A stretch of DNA of 64,000 bases from Diplolepis rosae (Eukaryota > Arthropoda > Insecta > Hymenoptera > Diplolepididae). This document shows positions 47,197 to 58,699 of this stretch, in pieces. The DNA lies in assembly GCA_030998225.1 (NCBI GenBank), contig JAPYXD010000250.1:4898001-4962000 (forward strand), in the 5' to 3' direction. The notes beneath the pieces are model-generated. The model was not told the origin of the DNA. It was given only the letters and a program-made list of their open reading frames with translations, and did no database searches. A program made the position numbers and the translations under genes. The first letter of the stretch is position 1. Every line of letters starts with the position of its first letter.

Positions 47197-49274
47197 TTAG
47201 ATTTCACGCTTTCGTTTATCGAGTCGAAATTAAGAATTGTATTTTTCTCGAGTACGTGCAAAAGAGGCGCGAAGCAGACGACGAATTTGAATTTACGAAG
47301 TATATAGTTCAAGAAATAACACTTTTCTTCAATTTCTTGAAGAAAGTCTGCATGAAATAAACATCAGTATGATCTTGGAAAATTTCATGAGGATTTCAAC
47401 ACTTCAAAAATAAACTTTCAGTGAAATTTAGTGACAATAAATGTATAAAATTTGAATCAATATATAATTTTCCATTCAAATTTATATACTTCTTACTAAT
47501 TTTGTACATTTAACAATTTTTCAATTAGAACAATATTTTCTATCAAGATAAAATGAACATAAAATTCAAGTTCATAATTTATATTTTCAGTTATATGTTA
47601 GAAATATTTTCATCTCACATTTTTGTAGCCTAAGCACAAACTTTTCATTCCAAAACTTAAAATCTCTACGGAAATGGAAAATTGTCTAATAGCAGTAGAT
47701 AAATTGAAAAGCTAAAATATGTGTTTATTGGTATTTCCATATTAACATATAAATATCAATCAACTTTAAATTTTACATAAAAATGTTCGTTCGAAGTATT
47801 CAAATCTTGTTACAATTTGACAAGATTTTATGGAGGAGTGCAATCTTTTGGATGAAATATTTTGCAGTTCTTCATTTGTCTGTCCGTCTGAAATCTTACT
47901 AAGATTTGAACAGTAAACAATAAATTTTCCAATAGAATTCAGGATCAATAATAATTGATTCAGGAAATACTTCAACTCTGTAGAGCATTTTTGTATTTCG
48001 AATTCAAAATGTGTGCTTAATCCACAAAAAAGTAAGCTGAAAATGTAGATATAAAACTAATTATGTCATGTTTATGTCTTCTTAATGGAAAATACTTTGC
48101 ATATAATTCTCTAAGTCGATATTTTTTTAATGTATGAACATTCAAGATATTGATAAATATTCCATCTTTTTATAGGAACTAAAAATTTCCGGATAATGCT
48201 TTGATTGAGAAAGCTAAAAATTTGTCAAATATTGATATAAATTGCAATTTTACAATTGCATTATTTTTCAAATATTTTAACATCTCTTCAATCTTGATAA
48301 TTCTTACAGAAGTTTATTTCATGTGAGTGACTTTTTCTTTTTCTAATGAAAGATTTCGTAATTCTAAATTCGGCCCAATTCGTAACATTGTAAAAAAATT
48401 TTAAAACTTCATAAAATTTTTTTTTTCTGTTTTATTCAAAGTCAATAAATATTCAATGTTTGGAATCGAAATATTAAGTAAATGATTTTTAATTTCTGGG
48501 AATAAACTGCTTTAATAAGACAATATTTCTTCTTTGTGAGAAATCTCAATTTTAAAATTTAAATTCTACGCATAGGATACAAAAACATAATATGAAAATA
48601 CTTTTATCACAGAATTTTGAAATATACAAGTTGACCAATTTTTAATCGAGTAAATCGGCTACTTTAAGCAAAAAATTATGTTAAAAATATTTTCTCAAAA
48701 AAAAATAAGACACATTAAATTACGGTTTAAAATTCACATTCATAGATTGATGGTAAAAGCAGTTTAAAGTTTTTTAATCTTACGTTTTAGTGACGTATGC
48801 ACAGACTTTTAATCAGATAAATGAAATGCTTTATAGAAAGTCAAAATTTTCTTATTACTGCACTTAATCAAATTTATAAAGTAAAAATATTTTTTAATTG
48901 ATGCTTTCACTCAATTCTTTAAACATTCATTAATTGAAAATTTTACTCAAAATTTAATCTTGCAGCGTTTCAATATTCCCACAATGTTACAAAATCTTAT
49001 TAATCATTATTTTAGTCGAATTATTTTCAAAATATTTAAAAAATAAATGTAAATATTCTGATTAAATACTCTGTCAAATTTTTCATTTGACTGATCTTGC
49101 AAAATTGTTGAAAGTTTTGAATACCGAAAGAAGAAACTTTAAATGAAATTTTATGTCCATAAATGCTTAAAGTTCTATATAGAAATATCAACTACAACAT
49201 TCTCAAATTTTATAAATAAACTACTAAATTCAAAAAGTTTCGGATTTTTTCAAAAACTGTACAAATTTCAAATA

Positions 49275-49485
49275 TGAATCAGTCAAAATCTACTGATTAT
49301 CAGTGAAATTTGACTGATTTAAATAACTAAAAACAGGTTACTGTGAATCAGTCAAATTTCACTGATTACTTCAGTGAAAAGTAACTGATTTAACAGTGAA
49401 AAATATTGTTTCCACTGATGATTCAGTGAAAAGGCAAATCACTGATTCAATCAGTGAAAATTTGACTGATTCAGATTTAGAGTGT
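49275..49485. repeat. ACTGATT word array in the hAT left arm
   Basis: About nine ACTGATT/AATCAGT words in roughly 200 bp, in both orientations, with TCAGTGAAA extensions, ending about 490 bp before the inner edge of the arm. It is mirrored exactly in the right arm at 53968-54180. Candidate multivalent protein-binding array. Confidence 0.7.
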
Positions 49486-49972
49486 ATACAAATTTCAAAT
49501 ATAAAGTGTACTCTGTACATTAATCAAACAAATTTAGAAGATGAATATTTTAATAAATATTCCTAAATATTATTGGAATATGATACATATCGATTTAGAA
49601 AAACTTCTTCAAAGTACTCAGACATTTTTCTTATTTTACGACATTTTGCACCATGTTTGACCTTTGGGTAGGATTCAAGAAAACAATTGTAGACATACTT
49701 TCATTACTTAGTAAAATACTATGAAGACTTGCTTTTTAAATTAAAGCGAAAACTTTTAAAACCTTTAACAATCGGTTGCATAGATTCTGCTCTAATCTTG
49801 GACGCAATTAGAGATATAGGTTTTTTTGCTTTTTTTAGATCTAGTTTTTGCCTTAAACATAAAAGAAAGAAAACACATTTGAAATATTAAAATAAAAAAG
49901 CTGGTTCATTCTTAGAGAATCCCAAATATTCTGAAATAAAACTCCTTTCCACACCACCACGGAGGTAGAGTT

Positions 49973-50450
49973 TAAGGCTCGTTTTTTTTACGTGGTATCC
50001 CCTGTAGGCCTAGTCCACGTCCTACGAAACGAAAAGGGTTTTTGCATTCAAGCAAAAAGAAAAAAAGAAAAAAATGAAGCAAAGTGGTAAAAAACGCTAC
50101 AAATGTAGTCCGTACTTCAGGCTTGTCTCTATCAAATGCCAGTATACGTCGAACAAAAATGTTTTGTTTTAAATCAAATAATGAAGAAATTTGATTAATT
50201 CGGGATGATTTGGGGTGCTTGATTATTGTGAGTCCCCTTGCCTCTCACTTATGCCCAAAGCGTGATATTACTCAATTTCAGTATGTTTTCTTACTCACAA
50301 AATAATAATTAAAACTAAACAATTTCCATACCCGAGGCACGCGAAGAAAGGAATAATGAACGTATCTCTGATATAAGAAATAAAATGTCATTATTTTGTG
50401 AGTAAGAAAGGGGTTTGAAATTGATTAACGCCATGCCTTGGCCATTAGAA
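49973..50450. other. hAT internal 3' flank of the transposase
   Basis: Between the left arm and the end of the transposase frame. No further gene. The minus-strand ORF at 50315-50515 overlaps the transposase tail in another frame and is a shadow. Confidence 0.4.
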
Positions 50451-52694
50451 TTAATCCTCTCCTTCGGGAGCGAAGAGCGACAAACCACTTTCCCTATCAC
50501 TTTCTGCCATCTCATATAGATTTTCGGTCATTAATTGCAAATGCTTCGAAGTGATGCTCGTTGTTCTGGCTGTTTCAGCTCTCGCCTTTAGGGCTGATCA
50601 AGTAACACAAATTGAGTTGACCGTCCTGTTTCCTAAGCGATTTCTTTTGGGAGTTTTCGCGTCCGTGAGCATGGAGAAACCTCGCTCCGCCTCAGCATTT
50701 GAATGAGGAAGACTCCGAACATGATTCAATACTGAGGTCAAATTTGGAAAAAGTTTTTCTCCTGTACTTTTCGAAGATACACCGATACTAGACCACATTT
50801 CGTCAAAAGATAAATTCGACCACTTTTCTTTGAGTTCCTGTCTGATTTTGAGTAAAGAATCCCACTCTTTTTGTACACCTATTCTATCAAACGACCCTAA
50901 ATCTTGACAAACTTTCCAGACCCTAGGAAAAGTTTCGCTTCGATCAGCATAGAAAGCTACTTGAGGCCGGAAAACAGCAACGCAAGACAAAACGATGTCA
51001 TCAAAAGGAAGTCGATTGCGAATTTCTTCGCTTGCTGTGACATAAAATTTCAAGCAATTACGAAGAAATAGATCAACTTCTACTATTTGCAATTTCTTGT
51101 TTGTAAGTTGCTGCTGGAAATATTCTCGCGTTTCCTTACCAACGTCAATGTCTTGAAGCGGCTTTTGATTACTAGGATCTGCAAAGTTAACATTTTTAAT
51201 GATTTGAAAGAATAAATTCGGTTGAAGAAGACCCTCTTTCAAATAACTGCTAAGAATCCCAACGAAGAATTTAGCCGAGTTTGGCTGGAGTTCCTGAACC
51301 ATTGTTTCGCGACTTTGAAATTTCGCATTGTATACGTTGAACCTATTCAAAGTAAATTTCAAGAATAGGAAATATGCGAGTGTCAAAGGATTCTGCGTTT
51401 TTCCTAACAAGTCTTTGGCCTTCTCTACCTTGTCAGATACGAGGACCATAAGATACTGAAGAATAACTTCCCAATTCTTTATTATAATATCTATGCATCG
51501 ATAGCGGACAAGCCAGCGAGTTTCAGAATGACTAGGAATTTTTGGATAGTCATTTCCTAATTCCAAAACAATCGATCGAAAAATAGCCGTTCGCTTGGAA
51601 CTAGCATTAAGAAAAGCTGGCAAATCTTTGATTAAATCCTCTACATCTGGGATTGTGGCACAAGCATATTTTGCTACAATTGCTGACGAATGCGAGACAC
51701 ACGGAAAAACAATTAAACGGGGACTTTTTTCCTTTAATTTTGTTTTAAATGAGGACCTATTGCCGACCATCACTTGTGCATTATCACAAGCTAAAGCCCA
51801 GATATTAGATAAAGGGATTTTCTGCCCGGACGATGCTTTTTCGAACGCATCAAAAATTTTAGAGGCAGAACAATCCGAAGCATTTACATTAATAAGCTGG
51901 AGCAATTCCACCTTGACAGAAAATGTCGTTGGCTCCACATATCGAACCATTAATGACAGCCACTTTTCTAGAGTCCTGTCGGTCGTTTCGTCTTCGTACA
52001 CTGAAAATGATTGCTTACGCAAAATATTTGCCATGCGATCAGTTTAAGCAGCACATACGACGTTATTTACAACTAGGACCATTTTAGTGTGGCTCAATCT
52101 AACGTCTTTTAAAATCGAAGGTTCTATATCTTGGAAAAGTCCTATCAATTCTGATGAAATCGCGAATGGTAAATTATGCTCTACGAAAAATGTACTAATC
52201 CTAATCTCTGCTTCTTGTACTTTCTGTTTGAAAGTAACACTTTCCGGAATCGTGGAATTTGTGAATTCTGAAGCAGAAGAACTTGCTACACAAGGTTCAA
52301 CACTGTAAGAATTGGCAGTTACATTAGAAGAATTTTCACTTACTACTCCATAACATTCTAATTTATTTGATAACTCTTGCTTCTTTCTGTGTGATAAAGA
52401 TGCTTCATGCTTTTCAATTTCCGATTTGCCACATAGCAACGTTTTATTGCAAATTTTGCAATGAAATCTTGTTTCATCTGCTAATGTAACCACCCACTTT
52501 CTCCACGACGGAAATTCCTCAAACCATCCCAACTGAAAGTTTTTTGCATTTTTCATGACTTTTCTAGCGGGTTGACATTCGTTTGAACCAGAGTTCAAAC
52601 GGTGGTCAACCTTCGTTTGAACATGGCTGTCCTTCAAAACACTCGAATTTGGGTCAACCGGATTACTCATTGTGAACAATAAATTATACGACAA
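50451..52694 (-). pseudogene. hAT-superfamily transposase with two in-frame stops
   Basis: One uninterrupted minus-strand frame of 748 codons from ATG at 52694 to TAA at 50451-50453, broken only by TAA at 52046-52044 and TGA at 50600-50598. The first part (216 codons) has an N-terminal zinc finger with Cys79, Cys82, His96 and His102 (FHCKIC...KHEASLSH). After the first stop come the hAT RNase-H-like landmarks, numbered from the downstream Met at 52034: SVYEDETTDRT (D15/D19), ACDNAQVMVG (D84), PCVSHSSA (Cys112, His115), SETRWLV (R173 W174). Near residue 446 is the C-terminal dimerisation block NAEAERGFSM with the third acidic residue. After the TGA the frame continues 48 codons to a natural end. 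Length, order and motifs fit a full hAT transposase. A donor/acceptor pair removing either stop was not seen, so the protein is probably recently disabled. Confidence 0.85.
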
Positions 52695-53483
52695 AGGAAA
52701 ACAGAATTATTTGAAAAGAATTAATAAGATGAAAAGTCGATAAAATTGAGCGAATGTGAATAATTTGTAATGTGCACACAAATTAAGTTTCACAAAATAA
52801 ACTTACCCACAAGCATCAAACAATAACGTACGTAAGAGCACTCACGTATCACCAAATAATAATATAATATTCTTACTTTTGCCGTTTTCAATAAGGAATT
52901 ACGATAAAAATATGAAGAATCCACACTCTTGCCTTCTCAAATAACGCATAAAGTGAGAATCAAGTATATCTTAGAAGAAAACAAAAGAAGGTTGCTATTA
53001 TTATTTGTTTTCGTCTCCAATTTGACCTCTATACCGTTCGTTTGCGATTTAAAACATTGGTAACTTTTTGGCTATTAATCTGATTGAGCTACAACTTTTC
53101 AGAAAACTTTCTTTACTAAAGTATTAAAATTTTTCTCCTGTAGATAGTTTTAGAAAATGTAGACACTTAATACAATATTAATAAAATCGTAAAATTCTGA
53201 AAATTTGTTAAGCTATCGCGAGTGGAAGTAGAGAAAACAATTTTTTTTAAATGTACTTCTCCCTATTACTTGAAAAATTAGAAGTTTTAAAAATTTTTGC
53301 AAAAGGAAAAACGATGTGCCTTGAAAGTGTGTACAAGTCCTTGAAATTCAAATTCGAACGATTTTTATAATTAATTATCCTGTAAATTTAAAAATACAAT
53401 TTTTGTATTTGGAATAAGTTTTCTGCAATTACGAAAAAATTTATTTAGAGTACATAAAATTTCTTGAACTATTACTAGTAAAC
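52695..53483. other. hAT internal 5' flank of the transposase
   Basis: AT-rich. Should hold the transposase promoter, reading leftward. I see no convincing TATA or second gene. Confidence 0.35.
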
Positions 53484-53967
53484 GCTACCTCCGTGGTGGT
53501 GTGGAAAGGAGTTTTATTTCAGAATATTTGGGATTCTCTAAGAATGAACCAGCTTTTTTATTTTAATATTTCAAATGTGTTTTCTTTCTTTTATGTTTAA
53601 GGCAAAAACTAGATCTAAAAAAAGCAAAAAAACCTATATCTCTAATTGCGTCCAAGATTAGAGCAGAATCTATGCAACCGATTGTTAAAGGTTTTAAAAG
53701 TTTTCGCTTTAATTTAAAAAGCAAGTCTTCATAGTATTTTACTAAGTAATGAAAGTATGTCTACAATTGTTTTCTTGAATCCTACCCAAAGGTCAAACAT
53801 GGTGCAAAATGTCGTAAAATAAGAAAAATGTCTGAGTACTTTGAAGAAGTTTTTCTAAATCGATATGTATCATATTCCAATAATATTTAGGAATATTTAT
53901 TAAAATATTCATCTTCTAAATTTGTTTGATTAATGTACAGAGTACACTTTATATTTGAAATTTGTAT

Positions 53968-54180
53968 ACACTCTAAATCTGAATCAGTCAAATTTTCACT
54001 GATTGAATCAGTGATTTGCCTTTTCACTGAATCATCAGTGGAAACAATATTTTTCACTGTTAAATCAGTTACTTTTCACTGAAGTAATCAGTGAAATTTG
54101 ACTGATTCACAGTAACCTGTTTTTAGTTATTTAAATCAGTCAAATTTCACTGATAATCAGTAGATTTTGACTGATTCATA
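53968..54180. repeat. ACTGATT word array in the hAT right arm
   Basis: Mirror image of 49275-49485, same word order in complement. Conserved between arms as well as the rest of the TIR. Confidence 0.7.
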
Positions 54181-56443
54181 TTTGAAATTTGTACAGTTTT
54201 TAAAAAAATCCGAAACTTTTTGAATTTAGTAGTTTATTTATAAAATTTGAGAATGTTGTTGTTAATATTTCTATATAGAACTTTAAGCATTTATGGACAT
54301 AAAATTTCATTTAAAGTTTCTTCTATCGGTATTCAAAACTTTCAACAATTTTGCAAGATCAGTCAAATGCAAAATTTGACAGAGTATTTAATCAAAATAT
54401 TTACATTTATTTTTTAACTATTTTGAAAATAATTCGACTAAAATAATGATTAATAAGATTTTGTAACATTGTGGGAATATTGGAACGCTGCAAGATTAAA
54501 TTTTGAGTACAATTTTCAATTAATGAATGTTTAAAGAATTGAGTGAAAGCATCAATTAAAAAATATTTTTACTTTATAAATTTGATTAAGTGCAGTAATA
54601 AGAAAATTTTGACTTTGTATAAAGCATTTCATTTATCTGATTAAAAGTCTGTGCATACGTCAATAAAACGTAAGATTAAAAAACTTTAAACTGCTTTTAC
54701 CATCAATCTATGAATGTGGATTTTAAACCGTAATTTAATGTGTCTTATTTTTTTTTGAGAAAATATTTTTAACATAATTTTTTGCTTAAAGTAGCCGATT
54801 TACTCGATTAAAAATTGGTCAACTTGTATATTTCAAAATTCTGTGATAAAAGTATTTTCATATTATGTTTTTGTATCCTATGCGTAGAATTTTAATTTTA
54901 AAATTGAGATTTCTCACAAAGAAGAAAGATTGTCTTATTAAAGCAGTTTATTCCCAGAAATTAAAAATCATTTACTTAATATTTCGATTCCAAACATTGA
55001 ATATTTATTGACTTTGAATAAAACAGAAAAAAAAAATTTTATGAAGTTTTAAAATCTTTTTACAATGTTACGAATTGGGCCGAATTTAGAATTGCGAAAT
55101 CTTTCATTAGAAAAAGAAAAAGTCACTCACATGAAATAAACTTCTGTAAGAATTATCAAGATTGAAGAGATGTTAAAATATTTGAAAAATAATGCAATTG
55201 TAAAATTGCAATTTATATCAATATTTGACAAATTTTTAGCTTTCTCAATCAAAGCATTATCCGGAAATTTTTAGTTCCTATAAAAAGATGGAATATTTAT
55301 CAATATCTTGAATGTTCATACATTAAAAAAATATCGAATTAGAGAATTATATGCAAAGTATTTTCCATTAAGAAGACATAAACATGACATAATTAGTTTT
55401 ATATCTACATTTTCAGCTTACTTTTTTGTGGATTAAGCACACATTTTGAATTCGAAATACAAAAATGCTCTACAGAGTTGAAGTATTTCCTGAATCAATT
55501 ATTATTGATCCTGAATTCGATTGGAAAATTTGTTGTTTACTGTTCAAATCTTAGTACGATTTCAGACGGACAGACAAATGAAGAACTACAAAATATTTCA
55601 TCCAAAGGATTGCACTCCTCCATAAAATCTTGTCAAATTGTAACAAGATTTGAATACTTCGAACGAACATTTTTATGTAAAATTTAAAGTTGATTGATAT
55701 TTATATGTTAATATGGAAATACCAATAAACACATATTTTAGCTTTTCAATTTATCTACTGCTATTAGACAATTTTCCATTTCCGTAGAGATTTTAAGTTT
55801 TGGAATGAAAAGTTTGTGCTTAGGCTACAAAAATGTGAGATGAAAATATTTCTAACATATAACTGAAAATATAAATTATGAACTTGAATTTTATGTTCAT
55901 TTTATCTTGATAGAAAATATTGTTCTAATTGAAAAATTGTTAAATGTACAAAATTAGTAAGAAGTATATAAATTTGAATGGAAAATTATATATTGATTCA
56001 AATTTTATACATTTATTGTCACTAAATTTCACTGAAAGTTTATTTTTGAAGTGTTGAAATCCTCATGAAAATTTCCAAGGTCATACTGATGTTTATTTCA
56101 TGCAGACTTTCTTCAAGAAATTGAAGAAAAGTGTTATTTCTTGAACTATATACTTCGTAAATTCAAATTCGTCGTCTGCTTCGCGCCTCTTTTGCACGTA
56201 CTCGAGAAAAATACAATTCTTAATTTCGACTCGATAAACGAAAGCGTGAAATCTAAAAATAACTTGAAAACTCAAGCATTGTAACGAAGTCCGTCTTCGT
56301 GCACCTTCGGCTTTACACGAAGCTGCTGACCGCAGCGTGTAGCAGAGCCGACACACTGACACGCCACGTTTGCATGTGTTTCTCCCAGATGGGAACGTGG
56401 TGGGGGCCGAAAAATCCCACGTTCTGGAGACACTGGTGTGAGT

Positions 56444-57065
56444 TTGAATATTATCTCAACTATTTTATGTGGAACTTTACGCTTTATTGGCGAGCTTTTG
56501 TTCTCGAGTGTGTTACGGTTTACTCAAGAATAGAGGTAAACGAAAATCCTTGGTCACGCGGGTCACACGTCACCATAAATATATAAATATACTTTTTTTC
56601 ATTCGTTTCCTACCACCTAACATTCTAATAAGTTATTCTTCTCCACCATTCCATTAACTTTGAATATTAATCTCCAAATACATTTAAAACAGGTTAATTA
56701 TTATTTATTTTGAATTATAAATAAAACAATTATATTCAATAGTTACATTTAAATCCGAATAAATTTCAGTGAAAATACTTTACTTAATTATTTAACACAT
56801 AATATTTTAACCAAGTTATAATAAAAAAAATTCTATTTTTCTTATAAAATGTTTAAAATTAATGTACGATTTATTTGCACATAAGTTATTTCTTTAAGAA
56901 AGTGCAAATGATAAAAATTAGATTAGAAAAAACTGTCAGGCATTTCAATTCAGTTTTTAAATAATTTATTTAATTTTTCATTGGAAGAAATTGTATCTTA
57001 GACAATAGTTATTAGGTATGAATTTCCTCGGGGACCTTCAAAATTTTGATCCGTCACTGGCAGAC
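56444..57065. other. Spacer with a hAT-like terminus
   Basis: AT-rich. At 57025-57056 the complement reads CAGTGACGGATCAAAATTTT, a typical hAT-style end, and a related sequence lies near 3541-3575. No partner end identified. Confidence 0.35.
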
Positions 57066-57769
57066 TTCGGGGTACGTACAATCCTTTTTTAAAACGAATT
57101 ATCACTAGTGATGAAAAATGAATTGTTTACAATAACGTCATTTGAAAATGATCATGGTCCAAGCATGATGAACCACCACAAACAACATCGAAAGCTGAAT
57201 TGCATCTAAAAAATATTATGCTGTCTGTTTAGTGTGATTAGAAAGGCGTAGAATTTTTTGAGCTGCTTCCAAGGAACCAAACGATTAACTCGGATGTCCA
57301 CTGTCGTCTGCTGAACAAATTGAACGCAGCTGTCAAAGAAAAACGGCCAGAATTGGTCAATCGGAAAGATGTAATTTTTCTCCATGACAACGCTACACGA
57401 CACACATCTTTAGCCACTCGCCAAAAACTCGCAAAAAATTATTGAAGTTAGGCTGGGAAGTGATGCCTCATCCACCGCATAGTCCTGACCTTGCACCATC
57501 CGATTATTATTTATTCCGTTCACTTCAAAACTATTTGAATGGAAAAACATTCGATTCAAATGAGGCTGTGAAAAATGAGTTGAGTCAGCTTTTTGCCTCT
57601 AAGTACCAAACTTTCTACGAAAGCGGAATTATGAAGCTGACTGAAAGATGGTAAAAGGTCATCGAACAAAATGGTTAATACTTAATTGATTAATGTTTTT
57701 TATTTGTATTAATAAACTTGCTTCGAAAATCATGAAATAAACGAAATGACTTTGTGGCCAACCCAATAT
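57066..57769 (+). pseudogene. Mariner transposase, C-terminal two-thirds, degenerate
   Basis: With several stops and one or two frameshifts the plus strand reads a DEKW-like block, FELLPRNQTINSDVHCRLLN, VIFLHDNATRHTS (second catalytic Asp of mariner), then PHPPHSPDLAPSDYYLF (third Asp in the D34D arrangement) and FYESGIMKLTERW. It ends in a mariner-like TIR, TTTGTGGCCAACCCAATAT. The 5' third and 5' TIR are missing. Confidence 0.8.
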
Positions 57770-57770
57770 T

Positions 57771-58029
57771 TATTTCGATCTTTGCAGAACTCCTTGAATG
57801 GTAAAACTTCCAAAGATGATGAAGCTGTGAAATCGCACTTGGTTTAGTTTTTTGCCAATAGAGACCAGAAGGTCTATGAGCGTGGAATCATGAAGTTACC
57901 AGAAAGATGGCAAAAGGGCATTGAATAAATTCGACAGTATATCATTGATTAAAGTTCATTCCTTGTATTAAAAAAATGTGTTTAATTTGTATGAAAAAAT
58001 GGGCAATTACTTCTGGGACAACTCAATAC
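57771..58029 (+). pseudogene. Second mariner fragment (C-terminus and 3' TIR)
   Basis: Reads QNSLNGKTSKDDEAVKSHL, a stop, then YERGIMKLPERWQKGIE, a short 3' UTR, and an end TTCTGGGACAACTCAATAC resembling another mariner TIR. It abuts the previous relic directly and is a different subfamily copy, so two elements were joined here by insertion or deletion. Confidence 0.72.
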
Positions 58030-58235
58030 TTTCGTTGTTTGGCGAGGAATTGATCCCTAGTGGACCGGGTTTAGTGAAAAGTCAGCAAATACACTGACCA
58101 TACACTGACCATTTACTGACCTTGCAATATTACGAATAAGAACGTTAAAAAAAACATTTAAGTCATTGCAATTATGATTCTGCGATCAAATTTGAATTAG
58201 AAGGTATAGGAATAAATTCAATAATTTTATTTTTT

Positions 58236-58362
58236 GAAAATCTTTCTGTGAAAAAAAAACGCTTTTCGACTGCGCTGGGATTCGAGCCCAGGTCTTTCGA
58301 TTGACGGTGCTCGAACCCCAGCGCAGTCGAAAAGCGTCTTTTTTTCCACAGAAAGTTTTACA
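58236..58362. repeat. Snap-back palindrome made from the 3' half of the tRNA-like sequence
   Basis: 58236-58290 (TTTTCGACTGCGCTGGGATT) is complementary to 58308-58362. Each arm is the same half of the tRNA-like sequence seen at 24243-24314, with its flanking CTTTCTGTG...AAAAA. The loop is under 20 bp. Short tandem ACACTGACCAT words lie just upstream (58090-58120). Confidence 0.65.
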
Positions 58363-58699
58363 AACTCTTTAAATATTTGATTCGCGACTAGTGGTCTTTC
58401 GATAATGTAGGCAGTGACAAAAATTTCAAATCCAACTAATGAATTTTATTTTTTAGCGATAGATACTAGATAAACATCATATACCTGTCACTGAAGTTAG
58501 TACAGTGGTTCAACACTTGCTTAGATGAAAATTTCGCGTAGTGTTGAATAGCTCTAGAGATGAAGGACAGATTTACACCTTCAAATAATAGGGGGCGAAA
58601 TTAGGAAAACTACCCTTATCAAATAAAGGCCTGAAAAAGTGTACAAAATGCTATTTCGCTCTAAGCAAGATTTAACGGACTGATAGTTAAGGAACATAT

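Larger units (their letters stand above)
45825..56435 (-). mobile_element. 10.6-kb hAT transposon with ~2.95-kb terminal inverted repeats
   Basis: Starts CAGTGTCTCCAGAACGTGGG and ends with the exact complement. The 8 bp GTGTGAGT occurs immediately outside both ends (45817-45824, 56436-56443), the hAT-type duplication. The left arm (45825-49972, interrupted by B2 at about 46003-47196) and the right arm (53484-56435) are complementary over about 2950 bp with only scattered mismatches. The inner edges are CACCACCACGGAGGTAG and its complement. The unique centre (49973-53483) carries the transposase on the minus strand. A perfect TSD and near-identical arms argue for a fairly recent insertion. Typical hAT TIRs are of the order of 10-30 bp. 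Small mirrored ORFs in the arms (69 codons at 47766-47975 and 55478-55687; 89 codons at 56093-56362) are probably fortuitous. Confidence 0.88.

Noticed and set aside
51595..52047. 150-codon plus-strand ORF
   Set aside because: Antisense shadow of the hAT transposase.
47766..55687. A 69-codon ORF present in both hAT arms with few changes
   Set aside because: Mirrored simply because the arms are inverted copies. No start context, motif or separate selection signal that I can see; the right copy would need a dN/dS test.
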